NCBI GenBank assembly: GCA_032207245.1
Contig: CM063500.1
Coordinates: 31,457,790-31,521,789 of the forward strand
Origin: Pardosa pseudoannulata
Taxonomy: Eukaryota; Arthropoda; Arachnida; Araneae; Lycosidae
Length of the DNA: 64,000 nucleotides
Reading direction: 5' to 3'
The notes under the pieces are model-generated. The model was not told the origin of the DNA. It saw only the letters and a program-made list of their open reading frames with translations, and ran no database searches. Of the stretch, positions 38,059 to 48,882 are shown one piece after another. Made by a program: the position numbers and the translations under genes. The first letter of the stretch is position 1. Every line of letters begins with the position of its first letter.

Positions 38059-38277
38059 ATGGCTCAAAAGCGAAAGTTACATAATTATGATGATGATTAT
38101 AATTGTGATACAGAAAGCTTATCAAGTTTTGAGTCTGATGAAGACTTTGGTCACAGTATATCAAGCTCAAAAGACGATTCAAGCTTTATAAAGTTTTACA
38201 TTAGTTGCATTTATTTAGTCTTTCAATTTAATATTTGTCTATTATTTATAATTAAGTATTATTATTTATATAATTGA
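38059..38277 (+). pseudogene. piggyBac transposase N-terminal remnant
   Basis: It starts at an ATG about 350 bp inside the element and reads MAQKRKLHNYDDDYNC followed by DTESLSSFESDEDFG and SSSKDD. A short basic start followed by a Ser/Asp/Glu-rich tract is the normal N-terminus of piggyBac transposases. After about residue 46 the sequence becomes hydrophobic, A+T-rich and unlike the family, so the core was deleted near 38195. The position inside TTAA-flanked termini supports the call. It cannot catalyse transposition. Confidence is for origin, not function. Confidence 0.6.
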
Positions 38278-39290
38278 TTATAATCATTTATAATTTACTA
38301 TTTAATAATTATCATTTATTAATTATTTTAAAGTGCGTAAAAACTTTTATTTATGTACTACAAATACTTTAAGAAATTTTTAAAACGCGTGAGGCGAGCT
38401 ATCTACGGCATCGCCAGAGAAGGGTGACATTTTCGGAAGAACGGCTGGGGAAAACAGCTGCCACTTTCGACTACTGTTTACTCGTAATGCTGCGCGAATT
38501 AAGTAAACGAAAACTTCTCGTTTCCCTAACCGTCAAAGGGTTAAACTTATTTATAGGTTATGTTATATCACTTGGATTTGATTTTATTACTTGTACTATA
38601 GTTTTTTTTTATTAAATCTTTCTGTACAATGTATCTGTAAAATCGTATGCCTAAGTTAAACTTACTTATGGTGTTTTCTTACTTACCTTGGTTTTGATTT
38701 TATTACATGTACTACTGTTATTTTTTTCTATAATTAAATCTTTCTCTACAATCTATCTCTAAAAGCATTTTTCTATATAAACTAATTCATGGTATTTTCT
38801 TACTTCATTTAGTTTTGATTTTATTGCTTGTACTCTTTGTTTTTTCTAAAATTTAATATTTCGGTACAATCTATCTATAAAAGCATATGTCTACGTTAAA
38901 CTTATTTATGGTGTTTTGTTTCTTCCCTGTCTTTTGGTTTTAATCCTTGCAGTATTGTTTTTTTTTTTTTTACTAAAACTAAATCTTTCTGTACAATTTA
39001 TCTGAAAAATCATATGTCGACTTTAAATTTATTTGTGATGTTTTATTACTTCCCTTAGTTTTGATTTTATTACTTCTAATATTAGGTTTTTTTTTCAAAA
39101 ATTAATTCATTCTGTACAGTTTATCTGTAAAAGCCTAAGCCCTCGTTAAACTTATATATGGTGTTTTATTACTTCCCTTGGTTTTGATTTCATTACATGT
39201 AATATTATTTTTCTTTCTAAAATTAAATCTTTCTGTACAATTTCTCTGTAAAAAAATGTCTACTTTAAACATATTTGTGGTGTTTTATTG

Positions 39291-39371
39291 CCGCATAAAA
39301 AAGCTTAGCCAAATATCTCAGTGGCCGAATGGTCAAAGCACGCGATCCAGACCCGGAGATTGTGGGTTCGA
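39291..39371 (+). mobile_element. SINE head fragment, copy 3, cut by the gypsy LTR
   Basis: It contains tggccgaatggtca (A-box-like) and cccggagattgtgggttcga (up to the B box). These align with the heads at 17330-17390 (minus) and 49338-49386. Similarity stops at ggttcga (39371), where the gypsy LTR begins. It interrupts the satellite at gtggtgttttatt. Confidence 0.65.
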
Positions 39372-39505
39372 TGCTTGACATGGCAGTTTATCGAAAGTAC
39401 GGATTTTTAATTTAAGAATGTTGTTTATTGTTTCCTTATGTTCTTGATTATTCTAGATCTTTCTTTAATATGTAAATTAGTTATTTCTCGAATATTCTGT
39501 TCGGG

Positions 39506-39512
39506 TATAAAA
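39506..39512 (+). promoter_or_regulatory. TATA box of the gypsy LTR
   Basis: tataaaa within gggtataaaagctga, about 70 bp upstream of the polyadenylation signal, as in short gypsy LTRs where U3 and R are close. Confidence 0.6.
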
Positions 39513-39577
39513 GCTGATACCCACTAGTTGTACGCAAATTCTCGATCCTGTAAAGTTGCGAGTTGCTACTTAGGTTC

Positions 39578-39583
39578 AATAAA
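39578..39583 (+). terminator. Polyadenylation signal of the gypsy LTR
   Basis: aataaa within ggttcaataaattgttctgt, followed by a T/G-rich stretch. Confidence 0.55.
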
Positions 39584-39665
39584 TTGTTCTGTTAAGTTAA
39601 ACGGTGTGTTCATTCAAATCTTCGTGACAAATGTTTTGTAGGCGCCGGGTACCGATTTCACCATT

Positions 39666-40847
39666 GTGGATAACTCTGACAGTGTTCGCAGAAGTCTCCG
39701 TTTAAGAGGATTACCTCCAGAATTTGGTCTTTACTATCCAGAAAAAAGAAAGAAGCAGATAATGCCTGAAGAAACGAAGCCTACCTTGGTAGCTCCTACC
39801 TACTCGCCCGTAAGGAACCCCTCAACCTTCCGTGGGGAGCCAGGAGACGACCCTCGGAAATGGCTTGCGGAATACGATCGGGTTGCCAAGTTCAACAATT
39901 GGGATGAAATGATGTGTCTCGCAAATGTATATTTTTTCCTAGACGGTACGGCCAAGCAATGGTACCTAAATAATGAAGATATATTGAACTCCTGGGACGC
40001 GTTCAAAAAGGGTTTAAATGAACTTTTGGGCGATCGCCCGAGGTACACTAAAAATGCCGAAGAGCAACTGAAATGTAGGGCTCAAAGGGCAGGAGAGAGT
40101 ACGTAGTCCTACATTCAGAGTGTATTAGGGATTTGTCAAGAAGTCAATCCTTCAATGTCCGACGACGAGAAAGTGTCTCACTTAATGAAAGGCGTTACCG
40201 AAGATATGTACCAAGTGCTCCTAATGAAAGAAGTGAATACTACGGCTGATTTCTTCAAGTGGTGCAACTACATTGAAGACATGAGGCAAAAAAGAATTGG
40301 CCGAAGATTTGAGAGACTACCAAACGTCGTTCCAGTTGCAGCCATGAAGGACGAGACCGATTTAGTGTCTCTTATCCGAAAAATTGTACGCGAAGAGATT
40401 AATCGAGTAGTAAATCAAGTCGACGAGTTTCCGGACCCCTATTCCCAGCCGCTACAGACCGTCATCCAAGACGAAGTTGAAAGAGCTTTGGCACCAGTGG
40501 TCGCAAAGTCTGCAGATGTCCAACGACGTCCCACGTATGCAGCCGCTGTAACGAGGAAAGCCAGAAGTTCTGTCCAGAGATCAGCACCACAGTCCAGGAA
40601 AACGGGCCTATGGAGAACGACTGACAACAGACCAGTTTGTTTCCACTGTGGACGCCCTGGACATGTCGTACGCTAATGCCGTGAGAGGAAGGCCATTTTT
40701 GACGATTATCGAGCTCGTCGACAGAACTTCGATGACACTGAAGATGAGTTTCGCCGACCAAGCCCCGAACGCCGTTCTTTTCCTAGTCCAATTAGAGGCC
40801 GATCACCAACCCGTCGTTCCCGATCGCCGTCGCCATATCGTCGATGA
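39666..40847 (+). pseudogene. gag: gypsy Gag, two internal stops
   Basis: Gag would form the cytoplasmic particle that packages the element RNA. The frame opens near 39666 at a GTG where the initiator is expected; the first in-frame ATG is at 39762. A conserved retrotransposon-gag core spans about residues 50-170 (FRGEPGDDPRKWL, then FLDGTAKQWYL). A CCHC zinc knuckle, CFHCGRPGH, lies at 40638-40679, followed by an Arg/Ser-rich tail (SPTRRSRSPSP). In-frame stops occur at 40104-40106 (TAG) and at 40674-40676 (TAA, inside the zinc knuckle). The frame then continues to a TGA at 40845-40847, which overlaps the pol ATG at 40844 and is probably the natural Gag stop. Confidence 0.88.
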
Positions 40848-43828
40848 GGTCAATCTCCAAGCCGCCGAAACGAGGAAAACTGAGCAGAGCGACCTTTCGA
40901 GGAGGTGAGGCCGCATATAATGAAAATCCTCCATCGGCAGCAAGGATGACTGGTAACCACCTCGAAGTTCTAGTAGATAATCAGCCGATCCGTGCTCTAG
41001 TAGATTATGGAGCCTCGTTTTCTGTCGTCTCCGATAAGTTTCGTCGATCCTTAAAGAAAGTTATGTTCCCTGACGCCAAGAACACTATGCTGAAAGTCGC
41101 TAATGGCAATTTTGTTAAGCCACTGGGAAAATGTGTTCTGCGTGTCGTTATAAATAGACGAGAGCTGCCTGTTGAATTCATCGTCCTACAGCATTGTAGT
41201 CACGATGTAATCCTCGGATGGGACTTTTTGGAAGCTTCTCAAGCTGTGATAGACTGTGGCAGAAGTGAACTGTTGATAGAAGATACTGGCCAAGAAACCA
41301 AGGCACTAGACGCGTGGAAGGTGTATGCCACGAAGGACTACAAGCTTAAGCCACGCTCAATGACAAGAATAGCAGTATCAGAACTAGATATCGGAAGAAA
41401 CATAAGCGTAATTGTGGATGGCAATAGACACTTGCTGCTCGAAAGAAACCTTGGTATACCATTTATGGTATCCTCATACCATAATGGACGAAGTCAGATT
41501 TGGATTGCTAGCATGCAAGCCAAAGATCAAGTCATTTCTAAAGGAATGTACATAACCGAAGCTGAGCTCCTGGATGAAGGGTACATATGCGAGATTGCGG
41601 AAACAACAAAAAGTACGAGTACTCTGCGGGAGCCGACGAATTCCAATACAGATTACACCAAGATGATATTCCCTGAGTTGAACAGCGAAAGAAAACGCAA
41701 GTTAGTCAAGCTCCTACAAGCCTTTTCGGAAATCTTTACATAAGCTAACAAGTCGACAGCCGCAAAGACCAATGTGAAACACAGGATCAATACGGGTGAC
41801 CATGCTCCAATTTACCAAAGGGCTTACCGAGTTTCACCGACTGAAAGACGTATCATTAGAGAAGAGGTTCAGAAAATGCTTGACCAAAGTATTGTCCAGC
41901 CATCTGAGAGTCCGTGGTCATCTCCTGTGGTACTCATAAGAAAAAAAGACAGAAGCTGGCGTTTTTGCTTGGACTATCGCAAACTGAATAGAATAACGAA
42001 GAAGGATGTTTATCCTCTGCCCCGTATTGACGATACTCTAGACTGTTTAAAAGGCGCCAAGTTCTTTTCTTCCATGGATCTCCGATCTGGATACTGGCAG
42101 ATAGAAGTGGATGAAGCGGATCGTGAAAAGACTGCCTTTATTACTCCAGAAGGTTTATACGAATTTAAAGTCATGCCGTTTGGACTTTGCAATGCACCGG
42201 CGACTTTTGAAAGAATGATGGATAATTTGCTACGCCATCTTAAATGGACTATGTGCCTATGTTACTTGGACGACATAGTAGTTTTCTCAGAAAGTTTCGA
42301 AGATCACCTTAACCGATTAAGGACAGTTCTGAAATGCATTCAAGAAGCTGGACTCATACTTAACCCCAAGAAGTGCCTTTTTGCTGCTAAAGAAGTAAAA
42401 ATCCTAGGCCATCTCGTATCCAGTAGCGGTGTCCGTCCAGATCCTGACAAAGTGAAAGCCGTGACCAATTTCCCTACTCCGCAGAACTTACATGACGTTC
42501 GAAGCTTTCTTGGGCTTTGCTCCTACTTCAGAAGGTTCATTAAGGGCTTTTGCTATCTCGCCGAGCCCCTGCAGGTGCTGTTGAAAGGCGATGCGAAATT
42601 TCATTGGGGTTCTAAAGAGGTAGAGGCTTTTGACAACCTGAAGAAGGCGCTTACATTTGATCCAGTATTGGGGATATTCGACGAAAGATGCCCTACAAAA
42701 ATTCATACAGACGCCAGCGGATATGGTATTGGAGCAGTTCTGGTTCAAATTCAGAATGAAGCCGAAAAGGTCATAGCATGCGCCTCTAGGACCCTGACCA
42801 AGGCCGAAAAAAATTATTCTACTACAGAACGTGAATGCCTTGCCGTCGTATGGGCTATCAATAAATTCCGGCCATACCTGTTTGGAAGATATTTTACGGT
42901 TGTGACAGATCACCATTCATTGTGCTGGTTTATGAATCTCAAGGATCCCTCAGGTAGACTGGCAAGGTGGGCTCTTCGACTCCAGGAACATAATTTTTCA
43001 GTAAAATACAAATCGGGTAGGAAACATAATGATGCCGACGCTCTCTCCAGGAATCCAGTAGACGAAGAGACTGAGACGCAAGATCAATTTTTAGCTGTAA
43101 CCATGAGTATAGACCTCGCTGTCGAGCAAAAGAAAGATCCAGACATAGCAAAAATTATCCTTCCTAAGATCGGCTCATCAACCGAAAGGAAATTTGAGTT
43201 AATTGATGGAGTCCTATGCAGAAAGAATTTTGATCCAGCTGGAATGACATGGTTGCCCGTCATTCTCAAACATCAACGTGCAGACATACTTAAGCATTTT
43301 CACGACGCGCCAACCGCAGGGCATCTTGGCTTTGCGAAAACCTACGACAGGATACGGAAAAGATTTTATTGGCCGGGGATGTACCGAAATGTTGTTAGAT
43401 ATGTTATGCACTGCCGAGATTGCCAAAGGAAAAAATCAGTTACACAACTACCACCTGGACGCCTGGTTTCTATCCCTCCTGCTGTCGCACCTTTTCATCG
43501 AATTGGGATTGATCTGCTTGGGAGATTTCCTAAATCTGCCCATGGTAATAAATAGATCGCAGTCTGCACCGATTATTGTACACGCTATGCAATAACTAAA
43601 GCTTTACCAACTGCTGAAGCCGAAGAAGTAGCCAATTTCATGCTCAAAGAGATTCTTCTAAAACATGGAGCTCCTCGGGTCATTATTACAGATCGTGGTG
43701 CAGTTTTTCAATCCAGACTTGTTTCCGCTCTCGTCGAATTGTGCAATATCTATCATCGCATGACGACTGCGTATCATCCCCAGACAAATGGTTTGACTGA
43801 GTGGCTTAACAAAACTCTAGCCGATATG
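40844..43828 (+). pseudogene. pol: gypsy Pol: protease, RT, RNase H, partial integrase
   Basis: Pol lies in the -1 frame relative to Gag, with an ATGA overlap at 40844-40847, consistent with -1 frameshift expression. The aspartic protease motif reads LVDYGAS (41000-41020), where Asp-Thr/Ser-Gly is expected, so the active-site neighbour is changed. Reverse transcriptase (about 41840-42420) has FSSMDLRSGYW and the YLDD box (42263-42274). RNase H follows (IHTDASG, then TERECLAVVWA, then TDHHSL). The integrase HHCC domain is at about 43290-43430 (HDAPTAGH, then CRDCQ). The integrase catalytic triad is present: D at 43571, D at 43691 and E at 43799, with 35 residues between the last two. Stops: TAA at 41741-41743 and TAG at 43553-43555. 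The frame is lost at the truncation. Nonfunctional. Confidence 0.93.
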
Positions 43829-44002
43829 TTCGACTGTCCGCGGAGAAAAAAGAGGCGGGGGGGGGGGGCAAAAATTCCCCAAACGAACGGACATCTTTAT
43901 TGACTAGGAGAAGTCCTAAGTTTCTCTGCATTCAAACCTGCCCCGGCATGTCCCCGTCGAAATCCCATGGGGACCTGAACCGAATGTAAACTTATTGTTA
44001 CA
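43829..44002. mobile_element. Right part of a second LTR copy (partner of 37321-37509)
   Basis: From ctgtccgcggag (43834) through ggcatgtccccgtcgaaat to gttaca (44002), the sequence follows 37325-37509, with a 15-bp gap (agtccactccagaac missing) and scattered changes. It has the same right flank (cctttgcactattg against ccttgcactactg). The left 232 bp of this LTR are absent and replaced by gypsy integrase sequence. Because both copies sit at the same satellite position, they are paralogues made by segmental duplication and not independent insertions. Confidence 0.85.
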
Positions 44003-45000
44003 CCTTTGCACTATTGTTTTTTACTAAAATTAAATCATTTATGTACAATCTATCTGTAAAAATCATGTGTTTTACTTTAAAACTTATTTATGGTGTTTTG
44101 TTTTTTCCCTGTATTTTGGTTTTAATCCTTGCACTATTGTTTTTTTTACTAAAATTAAATCTTTCTGTACAATCTATCGTAAAAGCATATGCCTACGTTA
44201 AACTTACTTATGGTTGTTTTCTTACTTCTCTTGGTTTTGATTTTTATTACAGTGTTACTACTGTTGTTTTTTTTCTATAATAAATCTTTCTCTACAATCT
44301 ATCTCTAAAAGCATTTTTCTATATAAACCTAATTTATGGTATTTTCTTACTTCATTTAGTTTTGATTTTTTACTTGTACTATATGTTTTTTCTAAAATTT
44401 AATATTTCGGTACAAATCTATCTATAAAAGCATTATGTCTACGTTAAACTTATTTATGGTGTTTTATTTCTTCCCTGTCTTTTGAATTTAATCCTTGCAC
44501 ATTGTTTTTTTTTACTAAAATTTAATTTTTCTGTACAATATATCTGTTAAAGCATATGTTTAGGTTAAAATTATTTGTTGTGTTTTATTAATTCCCTTAT
44601 TTTTGATTTTATTACTTCTACTATAAGTTGTTTTTCTAAAATTAAATCTTTCCGTAGAATCTATCTCTAAAAGCATATGTCTACGTTAAACTTATTAATG
44701 GTGTTTTATTACTTCCCTTGATTTTGATTTTATTACTTGTACTATAGTTTTTTCTTTCTAAAACTAAATCTTTCTGTACAATTTCTCTGTAAAAGAATGT
44801 CTACTTTGAACATATTTTGGTTTTATTACTTCATTGGGTTTTGATTGTAATATCAGATTTTTTTCTAAAATTATATCTTTCTCAACAATCTGTCTGTAAA
44901 ATTATATCCCTTTGTTAAACTTGTTTATTGTGTTTCGTTATTTCTCTTGGTTTTGATTTTATTACATAGAATATTATTTTTTTATAAAATTAGAACTTAC
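44003..45000. repeat. Satellite array, ~120-bp unit, part 3 (segmental copy of part 2)
   Basis: About eight units in the same variant order as 37510-39290. It lacks the piggyBac insertion, one basic unit, and the SINE/gypsy insertion. Identity to part 2 looks like 88-94% by eye, with many single-base indels in T and A runs (for example aaaaatcatgtgttttactt against aaaatcatatatctacttt). Confidence 0.88.
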
Positions 45001-46344
45001 TGTACAGTCAATCAAATACATTTATTTTTAAATTATTATCACATTTATTATATTACACTTTAACAGGATACGGGTCACAGTACTACACATTTTTAATTTA
45101 AATGGTTTTGTAATTAACTTTGCTCTTACATAGTGTTTATATGGGTATTACATCACACATAACTATTGCTCGAAATTTAGGTAAACAAAATAAAAACTCA
45201 ACTAAAATTTATTAAAAAAAATTTAACTAAATTCGAAATTTTAAATACCTTTCTATAAATGCATTGTTACTTAAAACTTTAAACACATTAGCATAAAACA
45301 TTAAATTTTTAAGAAGTTGTTTTTTAAATAGCGCAAATTATGTTTTATAATTATGAAGACATTTATCGAATATAAAAACCTTTTGAAGAATTATATGTTT
45401 TGCATAAATACATATTGAAATAAGTTAATATAGTTAAAAAATATAAAAAAATAACGGAAATGTGAAACTTTATTAAATAGAATCATTGGGGATAAAAATA
45501 AAGTCATTAAAATAAACTGTTTAGTTTTGTCTGTTCTTCTACATAAACCGCTTTCATTTCACAAAAATACTTATACTAAACATTTATATGTTATGCATAT
45601 AAATGAATAATTTTACGATTGTCTGATTTTATAATTAAAAAATATCAATAAAATAGAAAAACTCCACAATAAAACAAAATAATGTATAAAAAATATCGAA
45701 ACAGAATTAAGTAATATTTTTACCGCATTATGAGTAACATTTTTATTGATAAAAATTCATTAAAATTCATTTTTTGTATCATAATACATCATACGTTTTC
45801 CATAGAAATCGCTTAGGATATAAATTAATTATTCTTTGAAAACAATTTTAAATATTAGCATATCATATCCTGTTATTAATTTCTTCCAATAAAAACATTT
45901 TATCAAATTAATGATGCACTGAATTATTTAAAAGTCCCAAGATAAATGTAAATTCATCAAAACATATTTGAAAATTAAAGTGTAACACCACTAAAACGTT
46001 TTAGACAAAAAAAACTGTGTATTAAAATTTGACTTTAATACTAATTATTCAATTTATATTTAATAAATGTATCGCAAAATCCTCCGAGAATTTAAAAGCA
46101 TTTTAAAACTAGATTAAAAACATTTAATGTCATTTAAACAAATATTACTGAAAATTCAATTTTGGACATTTTCCCTCTGACTGATGAAGTTTCATATATG
46201 GAGAAACATTAACACTTGTTTAAAAAATCTTAAGTGTATTATTGAAATAAAAATGAAATATTTATCTTTACGTTAAGTATCGTTATTATCTAATGCTAAT
46301 TTCTCACAGAATAATTCATAGTCATTATTGTGATTATAATATCA
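45001..46344. other. AT-rich spacer, nothing recognised
   Basis: No open frame, termini or repeat unit is supported over this 1.3 kb. Confidence 0.5.
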
Positions 46345-47620
46345 ACTGGTTCAACTTTCTTTTCTTAGATATTAACAGTTAGACGCTTAATGAGTTTTAA
46401 CATCGAGTCGTTATTACAAATAACTCTCTTATAAATGTAATAAATATGTTGATATGCTAAGAATATTTTTTCATCAGATCATTCAAGGGATTCAACTTTC
46501 ACTTCTTAGATCTTAACAGATAGATTATTGATGAGTTTTAACATCGAGTAATTATAATAAATAACTCATAAATAAATGTAATAAATTTGTTGATATGCTA
46601 AAATATTTTATTGTTAACTGATTAAAATGATTGAATTGCTGTTCTTGATTTTAACAGGTAGATCATTAATGAGTTTTAAGCATCTAGTCATTATTATAAA
46701 TGACTCACATAAATGAATGTAATAAATATGTTGATATGCTAACAATATTTTGATGATAACAATCAGTTCTCAGTTATGCTAACAATCATAACTGATAAAA
46801 ATGATTGAATTGTTGTTCTTAGATTTTAATAGTTAGATCATTAATGAGTTTTAAACATAGGGTCATTATTACAAATCACTCACATAAATGAATGTAATAA
46901 ATATGTTGATATGCTAACTATATTTTGATGTCAATAATCAGTTATCAGTTATGCTAACAATCATAACTGATTCAAATGATTGAATTGCTGTTCTTAGATT
47001 TTAATAGTTAGATCATTAATGAGTTTTAAACATGTTGTCATTATTATAAATGACTCTCACATAAATGAATGTAATAAATATGTTGATATGCTAACAATAT
47101 TTTGATGACAACAATCAGTTATCAGTTATGCTAACAATCATAACTGATTCAAATGAGTGAATTGCTGTTCTTAGATTTTAATAGTTAGATCATTAATGAG
47201 TTTTAAACATCTAGTCATTATTATAAATGACTCTCACATAAATGAATGTAATAAATGTGTTGATATGCTTACAATATTTTGATGAGAACAATCAGTTATC
47301 AATTATGTTAACAATCATAACTGTGATTGAATTGCTGTTCTTAGATTTTAATAGATCATTAATGAGTTTTAAACATCTAGTCATTATTACATAAATGAAT
47401 GAAATAAATATTTTGAAATGCTAACAATATTTTGATGACAACAATCAGTTATCAGTTATGCTAACAATCATAACTGTTTCAAATGATTGAATTGCTGTTC
47501 TTAGATTTTAATAGTTAGATCACTAATGAATTTTAAATATCTAGTCATTATTATAAATGAATGTAATAAATATGTTGATATGCTTACAATATTTTTTATT
47601 GAAATGAACCAAAAATATGT
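46345..47620. repeat. Tandem array, ~135-177-bp unit, about 8 copies
   Basis: The gttcttagattttaatag phrase starts at 46641, 46815, 46990, 47167, 47337 and 47497, with diverged earlier copies near 46354 and 46504. Central units add a gttatcagttatgctaacaa segment that the first units lack, which lengthens them from about 140 to about 175 bp. A stray piece of the unit (atcagttatcaattatgtta) reappears at 47781. Confidence 0.88.
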
Positions 47621-48050
47621 CATAAAAATGTGTATGATTATAAACAGGTAGAATAAAATCATCTGAAATTCTAAAACTATCTATTCATGACATGGAAGAA
47701 TTTTAGCTCTCCGTGAAAACGTCTATTATAGAAAAGTTTTTCGAGCCTGCAGAAATAACAATGTTAAAAATATTTTATGATCACAATCAGTTATCAATTA
47801 TGTTAACAATCATAACTGATTCATGAGGATATGTTAATAATACTTCAAAATGTTTATTTCATACTTCGAATTGGATATAAGGCTTCAAAATGGATTCATG
47901 ACAATTGTGTAATAAGATAAAAATTTCTTCTTTATACAAGGTTCACAATTCTTCAAATACAACATGGCCGCTTTCATATAATAATTTCTAATCGGTGGTA
48001 CAGTTGTTAGGATCCTGAGTTCCGCACCGGACTCTATAAATCCGAAAGTA
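47621..48050. other. Spacer, nothing recognised
   Basis: It holds one stray partial copy of the preceding repeat at 47770-47825 and a G+C-richer 80 bp before the SINE (gttaggatcctgagttccgc) that may be a fragment of another element. Confidence 0.4.
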
Positions 48051-48405
48051 GCCGCGGTAGCTCAGTCGAACAAGTCAACGATCTCGTAACTCAAAGGTTG
48101 CGGGGTCGGAACCCGAGCAGACCTAAGATCCGCCGAGTTCGTTAAAGGTGACTGGAGCACGTAAACTATTTTGTGGCCACAATGTCCTGCAAGTTCTCAA
48201 TCGATGCCTGTGAGGATGGCAGGTCAAGCCTGTGAGTCTTCTGCTTAGTCCCTGTTCAAAATTACGAGAACCTATTTGAGCGAAGTCGTTTCTTCACCGT
48301 ATTGGTGCTCATTAAAACGAAACCCTTGGCCTTAATACGAGAGCCTGCAGGTTGAATCATGCTTGGTTTGTCCAAGTGGCATGAGAAACACGAACAACAA
48401 CAACA
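48051..48405 (+). mobile_element. tRNA-derived SINE, second family
   Basis: The head gccgcggtagctcagtcgaa carries an A box (tagctcagtcg, 48058). A B-box-like ggggtcggaacccg starts near 48102. An unrelated body of about 280 bp follows (ggcaggtcaagcctgtgagt, gtgctcattaaaacgaaacc). The 3' end is an (AAC)n tail at 48392-48405. The body differs from that of the SINE at 49316. The head is not a functional tRNA because the acceptor stem has no partner. Confidence 0.75.
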
Positions 48406-48646
48406 TAAGTGCGAAATCCACTACTGGTATATCTGTACATAACTGTTTAGAGTAAGATTTGACTCCTTGATCCTTGTCTATTTAAATCTCTGGTAGCAAT
48501 TATCCTAGACAAGCCTTAGATGTTAGGCTGTGATGTTTTATATTTCGTTCTCAATTGTATATTCCGGTATAAATGTTTGTAAGTCATGAATATATTAAAT
48601 AAACATATGGAGCAAATGTTGAAAATTCGTATTCTTTACAAAGAAA

Positions 48647-48880
<234 letters not shown>

Positions 48881-48882
<2 letters not shown>

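Larger units (their letters stand above)
37707..38540 (+). mobile_element. piggyBac-family element, internally deleted (834 bp)
   Basis: Termini ccctttgacggtta at 37707 and its exact 14-bp complement ending at 38540. TTAA lies on each side (37703-37706 and 38541-38544). In the array the target is the ctacgttaaactta motif present in every unit; the homologous empty site is visible at 44198-44201. The left 220 bp carry regularly spaced palindromes. An acidic frame at 38059 resembles the start of a piggyBac transposase, but the catalytic domain is gone. The termini differ from those of the two MITEs at 14.6 and 31.6 kb. Confidence 0.92.
37510..39290. repeat. Satellite array, ~120-bp unit, part 2
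   Basis: Continues part 1 after the solo LTR and is interrupted by a piggyBac element at 37707-38540. The order of recognisable variant units here (ttgttttttccctgtctttt, then a tctctaaaagcatttttcta variant, then gtttcttccctgtctttt) recurs at 44003-44830. Confidence 0.9.
39372..39629 (+). mobile_element. 5' LTR of the Ty3/gypsy element (approximate)
   Basis: The left limit is set by the end of SINE similarity (tgcttgacatgg, 39372-39376). The right limit is set at cttcgtgaca (39629), before the untranslated leader that contains ggcgccgggtacc, a plausible primer-binding region. A TATA box (39506) and polyadenylation signal (39578) lie inside. No 3' LTR with this sequence exists in the window, so the limits could not be confirmed by comparison. 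Confidence 0.6.
39372..43828 (+). mobile_element. Ty3/gypsy LTR retrotransposon, 3'-truncated and decayed
   Basis: In order: 5' LTR, short leader, gag with a CCHC zinc knuckle, then pol with protease, reverse transcriptase, RNase H and integrase. This protease-RT-RNase H-integrase order defines Ty3/gypsy. The element stops abruptly inside integrase at about 43828, where it joins the right part of a different LTR (compare 37321-37509). There is no env region, no 3' LTR and no right target duplication. G+C content and codon use are clearly unlike the surrounding satellite, as expected for a recent insertion. Four in-frame stops lie in otherwise well-preserved frames. Confidence 0.93.

Noticed and set aside
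39291..39371. Functional tRNA gene upstream of the gypsy LTR
   Set aside because: The sequence aligns with SINE heads elsewhere in the window and is cut inside the B box.
48051..48125. Functional tRNA gene
   Set aside because: A and B boxes are present, but no acceptor stem can be paired, and a SINE body with (AAC)n tail follows directly.
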